The notes beneath the pieces are model-generated. The model saw only the letters and a list, made by a program, of their open reading frames with translations. It ran no database searches and was not told the DNA's origin. Shown here piece after piece: positions 25,859-34,242 of a DNA stretch of 64,000 nt. This stretch comes from Pseudoalteromonas carrageenovora IAM 12662 (GTDB taxonomy: Bacteria; Pseudomonadota; Gammaproteobacteria; Enterobacterales; Alteromonadaceae): assembly GCF_900239935.1 (NCBI RefSeq), contig NZ_LT965928.1, forward strand, positions 2,311,520 to 2,375,519, in the 5' to 3' direction. Both the position numbers and the translations under genes were made by a program. Each line of letters begins with the position of its first letter. The first letter of the stretch is position 1.

Positions 25859-28513
25859 TTAGAACGATTGTTCTAAGCGTAAGTACAATGAACGCCCTGT
25901 TTGATCATATAGCGACCATGTAGAGTCACGGTAATCTCGGAACCCATCGTAAATACTTGGAGCTGTTTTATCGAACAAGTTATTTACACCTAAAGCAATT
26001 TTAGTATTTGTAGGTGCAACATAGCTTACTTGAACATTATGTTTGAAGTAGCTAGGAATATCAGCATAGTAATCTACGCCATACTCTTCGTTACCAGAAT
26101 CCTGTGCACCAACATAGAACATAGTCCATGTAGCCGAGAAATCTTCATAAGCGTAATTAACAGCTAAGTCTGATTTCCACTCAGGGTAGTCTTGTAAACC
26201 TGCGTAATCAAATACTTCAGCATCTGCATCAGCTTTTTCTTCAAATGATAAAACGCGTGATACGTTTAATGTACTTGAGAAGTTACCAAACTCTGTATCA
26301 AAACGGTATCTAGCTGTGAAGTCTATACCATCAGTAGACAGTGAGCTCTTGTTGATATAACCAGTGTACATGTAATCGATTTTACCTGTAACTGCATTAC
26401 GCTCGATAGTGCTTGGTGTAGCATTTAAACCACCTTGCTCTAACTCTAAACGAAGAAGCTCATCATTATCTACACTATCAATTTTATCATCGTAGTTAAT
26501 TGAGTAGTAAGTTAACTCAATTGAAAGGTCTTCAACTGCATCCCAAACAAAACCTAATGTAGTAGAGTCGCCTTCTTCAGCCTGTAGCTCAGTGTTACCA
26601 CCAAACCATGTTGCCACTTGCTCACCGGCATCAGCACAGTAACCATCAAGTTCTTGATTTGGGTTAGCTGTACACCATGCTGTATCACGAACAGTTGGGA
26701 AACTTAGTGCGTAAGATTGGAACATCTCACCCATGTTTGGTGCACGGAATGACTCACCCCAAGAACCACGAAGTAATAAAGTATCTGTTGGACGCCAAGT
26801 TAAACCAACTTTAGGTACAAACTTATCAAACGTAGTGCTTTTCTCACCAAGGTTAGTAGTACCACTTTGGTCATATTTTTCATATCGACCAGCAACAGTT
26901 AAATCAACATCGTGCGGGAAAGAAGCTTGTACTTCAAAGTAAGCAGCTGTACGGTCACGATCTGCATACACATCATCACCACCAGAACCACCAGAAATAA
27001 ATCCGTTTGCAGACTCTGGGTCACTAATTTGAGTGAAGTCGATTTGTTCAAACTCAGCACCAACAACACCCGCGACAATAAATTCACCATCGTCTAATAA
27101 TGTAGTTGAAACTAAACCATCGATTTGTTTACTTTCGTAACGACCTTCGTACGTACCTGTATGATTTGCTTCTTGGTAAAGCTCAGTCATGCTTGTACTC
27201 CAGTCATCGTAACTCATGCCTGAAACATTAAATACATCGTATTCACCGCTATCAATAGCAGCTTGGAAAGCAACATCATTTACTAAGTTTTTACCAAATG
27301 AGTTAGTTTTTGATACGCTATTTTGAAAGTTAATTTCCCAATCAAGGCCATTGCCAATATCTGTAAAGCCTTCAAGGCCAACTAAAATATCAGTTGTTGT
27401 TACTTCAGTTGTTGTATCACGGTTACCGATTGGTACTGCACGAGTGAAAATACGTACTTCTTCATCAGAAGGATTATATTGGTTATCTTCGCTCATGTAG
27501 ATAGGTGTAGTAGATACTGGAGTACCAGCATAACGTGCATCAGTTTCGTTGAAGCTCGCCATAGCGCGACCAATAAAACGAATGTCGTCTGATAACTCAT
27601 ATGTAAAGTTAGTTAAAAATGAGTTTTTGTTCGTATCTGGGTAAAACTTAGTCACTTCACCGTAGCTATATGTACAACGGCCATTACCATCAGCATCGAT
27701 AGTGTTTACAGTATTAGGTTCTGCATCACATAAATCTGAATTTGCATGGTAGCCAGTACTATCTAAGTAGTTAGATACTGGGCTGTAAGAGCTGTATGCA
27801 CCGTATGTTTCGTCATCAAGTGCCCAAATATCTCTATCATAAATAGCATCGCTTTCAGAGTGTTCGAAAGTGAAAACAATATTACCTTTTTCAGCAGTAA
27901 AACCTGACGATACAGAGAAAGTACTGCTATCACCGCCGTCAACGCTTGGTTGGTTGAATTCATATTTAAGATTTAAACCATCAAAATCTTTTTTAGTGAT
28001 GATGTTAATTACACCAGCAACCGCTGCAGAACCATATACTGCAGATGCGCCATCACGTAAAATTTCAATACGTTCAACGATAGCCATAGGGATAAGAGAT
28101 GTATCAGCAGAAGCACCTGAAGAAGTACTTGTGCCAGGCATACGACGACCATCTAATAATACAAGTGTTGCGTCAGAACCTAAACCACGAAGGTTAATAC
28201 TTGAAGTTGCAGAAGAACCTGCACCGTAACCAGATACACCCGTCCAAGAGCCAAATGAGTTTGAAGATAAGTTATTTAATACATCACCTACAGATGGTTC
28301 ACCTGAAAGGTTGATGTCGGCCGCAGTAATTACAGTAACTGGAGAACTGTTCTCTAAATCAACTTGCTTAATACGTGAACCTGTTACTTGAATGCGCTCT
28401 ACTTTCTCTGCGCCTTCTTCTGCTGCAATTGTATTTGCTGAAAATGCAACTGTAGATGCTGCGCCAAATGCAATCGCTAAGCGAACAGCCTTTGAAACTT
28501 TGTTATTTAACAT
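25859..28513 (-). CDS. TonB-dependent outer-membrane receptor 1
   Basis: An 884-residue TonB-dependent receptor. I chose the ATG at 28513 (MLNNKVSKAVRLAIAFGAAS), as CCAGGGAGAATC gives a strong ribosome-binding site; the open frame runs 33 codons further. The signal peptide ends about residue 31 (ANTIAA). A TonB-box-like stretch is VERIQVTGSRIKQVD. The plug domain has SSPVTVITAADI, SINLRGLGSDATLVLLDGRRM and YGSAAVAGVINIITK. The barrel ends in LYLRLEQSF, a classic C-terminal Phe. It belongs to the group with no known siderophore signature, often used for peptides or glycans. The leader is nearly identical to that of receptor 2. Confidence 0.93.
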   Translation of the reverse strand: MLNNKVSKAVRLAIAFGAASTVAFSANTIAAEEGAEKVERIQVTGSRIKQVDLENSSPVTVITAADINLSGEPSVGDVLNNLSSNSFGSWTGVSGYGAGSSATSSINLRGLGSDATLVLLDGRRMPGTSTSSGASADTSLIPMAIVERIEILRDGASAVYGSAAVAGVINIITKKDFDGLNLKYEFNQPSVDGGDSSTFSVSSGFTAEKGNIVFTFEHSESDAIYDRDIWALDDETYGAYSSYSPVSNYLDSTGYHANSDLCDAEPNTVNTIDADGNGRCTYSYGEVTKFYPDTNKNSFLTNFTYELSDDIRFIGRAMASFNETDARYAGTPVSTTPIYMSEDNQYNPSDEEVRIFTRAVPIGNRDTTTEVTTTDILVGLEGFTDIGNGLDWEINFQNSVSKTNSFGKNLVNDVAFQAAIDSGEYDVFNVSGMSYDDWSTSMTELYQEANHTGTYEGRYESKQIDGLVSTTLLDDGEFIVAGVVGAEFEQIDFTQISDPESANGFISGGSGGDDVYADRDRTAAYFEVQASFPHDVDLTVAGRYEKYDQSGTTNLGEKSTTFDKFVPKVGLTWRPTDTLLLRGSWGESFRAPNMGEMFQSYALSFPTVRDTAWCTANPNQELDGYCADAGEQVATWFGGNTELQAEEGDSTTLGFVWDAVEDLSIELTYYSINYDDKIDSVDNDELLRLELEQGGLNATPSTIERNAVTGKIDYMYTGYINKSSLSTDGIDFTARYRFDTEFGNFSSTLNVSRVLSFEEKADADAEVFDYAGLQDYPEWKSDLAVNYAYEDFSATWTMFYVGAQDSGNEEYGVDYYADIPSYFKHNVQVSYVAPTNTKIALGVNNLFDKTAPSIYDGFRDYRDSTWSLYDQTGRSLYLRLEQSF

Positions 28514-28895
28514 ACGATTCTCCCTGGAATACTCGAATAATTTTATTTTTATATGTATGCAGCGAATACTTTTAATTAACTGCTTGGCGCATATTAATAT
28601 CATTTCAAGCACAAGGTCAACAAAACAATAACCAAAAAAACCGTTTGTTTACAATTACTTACATAAACATATAATTAACACATCCCCATTTAATCACTAT
28701 TGCATAAAGTGCAACACATCTAATTTAAGGACAATCTTAGCCAAGAAAAAAAGTCCGCGATCAACAAACGAAAAATCGCGACTAAAATAAAACTTGTGAA
28801 TATATTATTTAAATTTGTTTATTTTAGGTGTGCAATTTGTTTACTGAATGTTTTTTGTTTAAGATTGTATTTTAAAAAACCTAAGGAGAGTAGTT
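28514..28895. other. Divergent promoter region between TonB receptor 1 and the DUF547 gene
   Basis: 382 bp, very AT-rich. It contains the receptor leader (GGGAGA ribosome-binding site at its left end) and the DUF547 leader (AAGGAG at its right end). I see no gene, and no convincing -35/-10 pair that I would commit to. Confidence 0.5.
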
Positions 28896-30074
28896 ATGTA
28901 CAAGTGGATTTTGCTTACATGCTTGGTTTTAAGTAACTTAGCAACTGCTAAAGATGAGAGCTTAGCGAAAGAGTTCTCTGACTTTAGTATTAATAATGAC
29001 ATCACTATTTCATATGATGATTTAGACCAACTTTTAAAGTTAACAGTTGTAGATACTGGCCGTTCGGATAGAAAAAAAGCGTCTAAATCACAAGCGTTAA
29101 TTGGCACAAAAATGCGTTCGTCAAAAAAGAAAAATACAAAGAACGAAGCTAATCGGTTTTTCTTTGAAGAAGTTAGTAAGTCTGAAATAAGTGAAGGATT
29201 TAATAAAATACGTGTAAGCCTTGAAAGCTTACCCAATGAGATAGCTTTAAATAACTTATCACTAAATGAACAGCTAGCTTATTGGTTAAACCTCTACAAC
29301 ACCGCAGTAGTTGAACAACTACTCAAACACTACCCTGTTAGAGACACTGAAAAGTTACTCTTTGGTAAAAATAGCATTTTAGAAGAAAAGTTTTTATCCG
29401 TCTCAGGGCATGCATTGTCTCTAAATGATATTCAAAAAATAGTTTTTAAAAAATTCACTAATAAACCTATTGTTATGTATGGCTTTTACCAGGGTAATAT
29501 TGGCAGTCCTAACTTAAGAGCAGAAGCCTACTATGGCAATAAGGTATTTCATCAGCTTGAAGATAATGGCGACGAATTTGTTAATTCCAACAGAGGTTTA
29601 TATCTTGGGAAAAAAAATAAACTTTACGTTTCAAAATACTTCGAGCAAACAAAACCTTTATTTGAAAATTTCGAGACTGATCTGCATTACCACCTAGAAA
29701 AATATGTAGATACAGGTATGCGATACGACGTAAAAAATGCTAAGTCGATTAGGTTTAAAATTGAAGATTGGAGCATTACAGATATATTTGGAACTGAGAG
29801 AGTTATCGGCGGCTCTTCAGCAACTAATAACGCAGCTATGCTTAATGCGGTAGTAAGTAACTCTACTTATCCAAAGGGCGCCGATGGAAGTGGCTCTGGT
29901 GTTGGAGCTGTAAACCTCAACTTTATTTCTGACTCAATCACCAATAAAACTATGGATTTTGGTCGGTTTTCTGCTGATCAAATTGAAAAATTAAAAGCAT
30001 TAAAACTAAAAACTGAAAGTAATTCGGGTACAGTCAATATAAAAGACTTATCGACTGATAAAAGCGAAAATTAA
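28896..30074 (+). CDS. Secreted DUF547 domain protein
   Basis: A 392-residue exported protein with signal peptide 1-18 (ending LSNLATA) and a DUF547 domain. The domain signature is LSLNEQLAYWLNLYNTAVVEQLLKHYP, followed by LSLNDIQKIVFKKF. DUF547 has a papain-like fold in predictions, but I cannot point to a confirmed catalytic triad. The C-terminal third (INDFGTERVIGGSS-like region, then GSGSGVGAVNLNF) is specific to this protein. A decayed copy of the same gene lies at 31940-32494, on the other side of the 2OG gene. A good AAGGAG site precedes the start. Confidence 0.82.
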   Translation: MYKWILLTCLVLSNLATAKDESLAKEFSDFSINNDITISYDDLDQLLKLTVVDTGRSDRKKASKSQALIGTKMRSSKKKNTKNEANRFFFEEVSKSEISEGFNKIRVSLESLPNEIALNNLSLNEQLAYWLNLYNTAVVEQLLKHYPVRDTEKLLFGKNSILEEKFLSVSGHALSLNDIQKIVFKKFTNKPIVMYGFYQGNIGSPNLRAEAYYGNKVFHQLEDNGDEFVNSNRGLYLGKKNKLYVSKYFEQTKPLFENFETDLHYHLEKYVDTGMRYDVKNAKSIRFKIEDWSITDIFGTERVIGGSSATNNAAMLNAVVSNSTYPKGADGSGSGVGAVNLNFISDSITNKTMDFGRFSADQIEKLKALKLKTESNSGTVNIKDLSTDKSEN

Positions 30075-30130
30075 AATTCAAATGTATTTTACATCCTGTT
30101 AATATAAAAAATAAACAGGATGTAATTTAT

Positions 30131-31918
30131 ATGCAGAACTTTAAAGCTGCTCTTACTGCGTACAATACAAAAAACTTCCAAAAATCTCTTGATATAATTG
30201 ATGAGTTTAAACTTTCAAATCTGGATGCCCATTTACTAAAAGCAGCTAGTTTAACTGCTTTGAATAAAAGTGATAAAGCCATTGAAATATACCAATTCGC
30301 ACTAAAAAACAGCCCTAAAAGCACTCCATTATTAGAAAACTATACCGGACTACTTTGTAAGTTAGGCGATTTTATAAGTTGTTTAAATCTATTAAACACA
30401 ACAGCAACAACCGTTTCACCTAAGCTCACTTTAAATAAACTAGAAGCATTAATAAAATTAGGTCACTTACTTGAAGCTAACAAATTAGTGCAATTAATAA
30501 ATACACCAACTAATTTAGAGTTTAGGTTTTTATGGTTAAAAATAGAGCTTCATGAGGCATTAGGCGAGTTAGATATAATTGAAAATATTATTAATAAGCT
30601 ACCTGAAGCACAACAAAATAACATTTATATAAGCTATAAAAGAGCCTGTAATTTAAGAAATATGGGACGCTTTAATGAGGCTTTAGATCTACTATTAAAT
30701 ATAGAAAAAAAGAAAAGTACCGCACCAGAAGTATTATATTTAATAGGCTGTATTTATAAAGATTTAAATAATAACCAGCAGTGTGAACGCTACTTAAATC
30801 AATGCTTAACAATTGCTCCTTATTATGTCCCTGCACATGAAAGCCTTAATAAACTTTACTACTCAACGAAAAACAACAAATTGTTTTTAAGTAGCTATAA
30901 ATTAGTAAAGCAGAAGTACGAACCTCACCCTGTAATTGAACATTCTTTTATATCACAGCTTATTAAATCTGATAGCTATGAGTCTGCCTTAGATGTTTCA
31001 ACCAATGCATTAAAACTATTCCCCAATGATCAAGCAATACTTCATGCGCATAGCGTTGTCTTAGGAAAGCTAAATGACCATGAGAAAGCTTTTAACTTAT
31101 TGAATCAGCTTGTTAAAAAAGCACCACATGAAAGTAGATACCGTATAGATTTAGCAAATTATCTCATAATGAATGGAGACTACATAAATGCAATTGTACA
31201 ATTAGAAAGTGCTTTAAAATACGATTACTTTAATCAAGAAGTTTGGGCTTACTTAAGCACCGCGTGGCGCTTATCAGCTAACGATAAATATCATTGGCTG
31301 ACGAATTACGATCAATACGTAAAAGTTTTTGAGCTTAAAAAACCAAAAGGTTATAGCACTAGCGGACAATTTTTTGAAAACTTCACTGATTTATTACTCA
31401 ATTTACACGCACACAGTACACAATTGCTTGATCAAAGTGTAAGAAGTGGTAGCCAAACAGAGGGGCACCTCTTATTTAGAAGTAACAAGCTAATAAACGA
31501 CTTTAAGCATTCTATGAATAATTGCATAACAAGCTATTTAGCTAATCTGCCAAAAGACCAAAGCCACCCTCTGTGTTCGAGAAATAATAATGCATTTAAA
31601 GTTAATGGAAGTTGGTCAGTCAAGCTAGGTAACAAAGGGTTTCATGCAAACCATATACACCCTGCTGGCTGGTTATCTGCACCAAGTTATATTTCTTTGC
31701 CCAATGAATTAAATGAAAATGACACTAATAAAAGTGGCTGGTTAAAACTAGGGGAAACGTGTTTAAACCTCAAAGAAAGAGAAGAGATAGCGCGAAGTAT
31801 TTGTCCCAAGACAGGTCAAATGATTATATTTCCTAGCTATATATGGCACGGTACATATCCTTTAAAAAGTACACAACCACGTTTAACCGTTCCATGCGAT
31901 GTTATGCCTATACTTTAG
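30131..31918 (+). CDS. TPR protein with C-terminal 2OG-Fe(II) oxygenase-like domain
   Basis: A 595-residue cytoplasmic protein. Residues about 1-430 are tetratricopeptide repeats (for example ALKNSPKSTPLLENYTGLLCKLGD). Residues about 440-595 match the putative 2OG-Fe(II) oxygenase family (2OG-FeII_5 type). Candidate iron ligands are His508/His510 in HANHIHPAGW and the distal His571-573 region in YIWHGTYP; the 2OG-binding Arg would be in PRLTVPCDV. The family is predicted to hydroxylate proteins or peptides; its substrate is unknown. It follows the DUF547 gene by 56 nt in the same direction. Confidence 0.8.
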   Translation: MQNFKAALTAYNTKNFQKSLDIIDEFKLSNLDAHLLKAASLTALNKSDKAIEIYQFALKNSPKSTPLLENYTGLLCKLGDFISCLNLLNTTATTVSPKLTLNKLEALIKLGHLLEANKLVQLINTPTNLEFRFLWLKIELHEALGELDIIENIINKLPEAQQNNIYISYKRACNLRNMGRFNEALDLLLNIEKKKSTAPEVLYLIGCIYKDLNNNQQCERYLNQCLTIAPYYVPAHESLNKLYYSTKNNKLFLSSYKLVKQKYEPHPVIEHSFISQLIKSDSYESALDVSTNALKLFPNDQAILHAHSVVLGKLNDHEKAFNLLNQLVKKAPHESRYRIDLANYLIMNGDYINAIVQLESALKYDYFNQEVWAYLSTAWRLSANDKYHWLTNYDQYVKVFELKKPKGYSTSGQFFENFTDLLLNLHAHSTQLLDQSVRSGSQTEGHLLFRSNKLINDFKHSMNNCITSYLANLPKDQSHPLCSRNNNAFKVNGSWSVKLGNKGFHANHIHPAGWLSAPSYISLPNELNENDTNKSGWLKLGETCLNLKEREEIARSICPKTGQMIIFPSYIWHGTYPLKSTQPRLTVPCDVMPIL

Positions 31919-31939
31919 ATTAAAACCCAGTATTAGCCG

Positions 31940-32494
31940 ATGGCTTTATACTTCCAGAAGAGTTTTCTGACTTTAGCTTAAATAGGGTATGAAGGTTTAT
32001 TATACTGATTTGACCAGCTCCTCGACTTAACAATTGTAGATGGATGTAGGACAGAACGGCTTTAAGTCAATGAAGTCTATAGGTACAAGAATAAAATCAA
32101 CTAGAAATAAGCGTACAGCATTAGAAGCCACTCGCTTTTATTTTGAAGAGGTTATTGAAACAGGTCTTAAAAGTGGATTTAAAAATTCGTTTAAGTCTAG
32201 AAAATGTGCCAGTTCAAGCCCCTCTGAACGATCTCAGCCTAGATGAACAGCTCCCCTATTGGTTAAACTTATATAATATTGCCATGATTGAAAAACTATT
32301 GAGTGGACTTCCCATAGTGCCGTGCAATGTGCTGGTGCTGTTAATGGGAGCTATTTAGCAAGTTCTTTTTCATAGAACATAGGTCTCAAACGCGATTTTG
32401 TTCGACTGTTCTAAGCAAGCTTTATAAGCTCAAAGTTAATAGAAAAAAAAGCAGAGCCTCTGTGGAGATAAAAGATTTGCTAACGCAGAATTAA
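31940..32494 (+). pseudogene. Decayed DUF547 gene
   Basis: Translated in pieces this region matches the DUF547 protein at 28896-30074 along its length. It reads ILPEEFSDFSLN at 31946-31981, RKNKR-like ALEATRFYFEEVIE at about 32120-32160, LNDLSLDEQLPYWLNLYNIAMIEKLL at 32225-32302, and KLKVNRKKSRASVEIKDLLTQ-stop at about 32416-32494. These lie in different frames, with stop codons at the start (after LNRV) and near 32394, and a large internal deletion. The signal peptide is missing. It is a remnant of a duplication of the neighbouring gene. Confidence 0.85.
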
Positions 32495-32533
32495 AGTATA
32501 TCAGCTCTCTACTGAGAGCTGTAAATATAACTA

Positions 32534-34183
32534 TTAAAGCGACAAGTTATAAAACGCTTCAAACTCTTTTTCAGATATATTTTGCTTAACGTACTCACTA
32601 AAGTTTTTATATCTACCAGATGAAGAAGTATAGAGGGGCTTTCTAACTTGCCAAACACTCGCAGTACTTACAATATTTTTTTTCTCATGGAATGTGCTAT
32701 TTTCATCTTTATATTCAATACCTAAAAAATCAAACAACGGTATAAGAACTTTTTCAGGCTTTGAAACTAATTCATCATAGTTTACCGTAAAAATATCATC
32801 GGTATATTTTTTTAACCAATGGCTTTTAACTTTTTGCTGCGCTGTATAGTAATGGAGTGTATCGCTAAGGTTAGTAGCATAATTTAAACTAGGCCCTAAA
32901 TGTTGAAAATATGCCGATAAACTATTATCTCGAATATCACGCTCCGTCCATATAATCTTAGCGTTTGGATAAATACTTTTGATTAAGTCAATGTAGAGGT
33001 AGTTCTCAGGCCTTTTATCTGTGACGAATGCCCTCTTATTAGCTCTAAGTGCTAACTCACGGTTATAGCCCTCTTTAAACTCACTTGTACTGGCTGTATT
33101 TGCGAGCTCAACTGGATTAGCAATTAAGTTAAATAAATTTTTGTGAATATAGTCAATTTCGCCACCAGCACTAATATAATCAGATGCAGCAAGTATTTGC
33201 TCGATTAAAGTAGAGCCAGAGCGGAACATGCCACAAATTATGATTGGTGTTAACTCACTATTTCCATTGCTAGTAACTAACTCTTCCCCGCGTTCTAAAG
33301 TTGACTCTGTTAGTTTTTTAATATCACATTTATTGTATTTTGGTATGTACGAGCGATTAACCTCATTTGCTCTAAAATAATATTCCCAAGCTTTTTTAAA
33401 ATCAGCAATATCATTAAATACTTTTCCAAGGGCATAATATAAATCAGCAACTATTAAATTGTCCTTTTCTTGCTTTATAATTTTTAGACTCATTTTTTCA
33501 TACTCCAGCGCTGAAGCAGGATCAAATGTATTTATGTCAGCAAGTCTCGCGTGCGCTAAGCCATGCCTTGGCTCTATAAATAGCACTTGCTGGAATAACT
33601 CTAAGCTTTTGCTTTTATTGCCCAACTGCTCATAAATATTAGCTAAATTAAAGTAAGCACTTACATTATCACTTTGAATTTTTATAGCTTCTTCTAGGCA
33701 TAATATTGCGTTTTTATGGTCGTTTAGCAATTCAGAATAAACCAATGCTATCTCTAATTTTAACGAATAAAGATCTTGGAATTGATTTTCTTGAGCCTTT
33801 TTCAGATGCTGTTTAGCTAAATATCCATCACCAAATTTGCGCGCTAAGCTGCCAAGTAAGAAATGAGCACCTGCGTGGTCAGAATTGATATTTATAAATT
33901 CTTTTAATTTACTGATTGCCATATCAGAATCATCGGTCGACAAATATAGTTGAACCAATGTATTTGTATAGTCAAATTTGCTCGGAGCTATAGACACTAG
34001 CTTGTCGCTAAATAGCTTTGCCTCTTCAATGTCTTTTTCACTCATTGCAACCTTGAATAATAGAATTAGAGCCTGCTCTGCAGTATTTTGATCAGCAGCT
34101 AATATATTAAGTGTTGCTTTTCCTTTATTGATTTGACCACTGTTTAGCTCCTTTAAAGCTTGCGATAAGCTAACTTGCGTCAT
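32534..34183 (-). CDS. TPR-containing sulfotransferase 1
   Basis: A 549-residue protein. Residues about 1-270 are TPR repeats (for example AYFNLANIYEQLGNKSKSLELFQQVL). Residues 312-549 are a PAPS-dependent sulfotransferase domain (Sulfotransfer_3 type). The 5'-phosphosulfate loop is CGMFRSGSTLIEQIL (about 317-331), and the 3'-phosphate motif is RDIRDNSLS, about 100 residues later. Such domains resemble tyrosylprotein sulfotransferases. The gene is convergent with the DUF547 pseudogene and follows TonB receptor 2 on the same strand, past a terminator. Confidence 0.87.
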   Translation of the reverse strand: MTQVSLSQALKELNSGQINKGKATLNILAADQNTAEQALILLFKVAMSEKDIEEAKLFSDKLVSIAPSKFDYTNTLVQLYLSTDDSDMAISKLKEFININSDHAGAHFLLGSLARKFGDGYLAKQHLKKAQENQFQDLYSLKLEIALVYSELLNDHKNAILCLEEAIKIQSDNVSAYFNLANIYEQLGNKSKSLELFQQVLFIEPRHGLAHARLADINTFDPASALEYEKMSLKIIKQEKDNLIVADLYYALGKVFNDIADFKKAWEYYFRANEVNRSYIPKYNKCDIKKLTESTLERGEELVTSNGNSELTPIIICGMFRSGSTLIEQILAASDYISAGGEIDYIHKNLFNLIANPVELANTASTSEFKEGYNRELALRANKRAFVTDKRPENYLYIDLIKSIYPNAKIIWTERDIRDNSLSAYFQHLGPSLNYATNLSDTLHYYTAQQKVKSHWLKKYTDDIFTVNYDELVSKPEKVLIPLFDFLGIEYKDENSTFHEKKNIVSTASVWQVRKPLYTSSSGRYKNFSEYVKQNISEKEFEAFYNLSL

Positions 34184-34199
34184 TCTTAAATTTCTCCAT

Positions 34200-34225
34200 A
34201 AAAAAAGCGAGCCTAAGCTCGCTTT
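34200..34225 (-). terminator. Terminator of TonB-dependent receptor 2
   Basis: On the minus strand AAAGCGAGCT-TAGG-CTCGCTTTTTTT-like pairing gives a strong stem and T run, 18 nt after the receptor stop. Confidence 0.85.
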
Positions 34226-34242
34226 ATTTATACCACAAATGA

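Noticed and set aside
27870..28229. A 119-codon open frame antisense to TonB receptor 1, and similar long antisense frames in TamB, polB and dinG
   Set aside because: They lie within clear genes, lack ribosome-binding sites and have no recognisable product; they are shadows of codon bias.
32040..32358. Two short open frames (68 and 71 codons) as genes
   Set aside because: Both are fragments of the DUF547 pseudogene in shifted frames.
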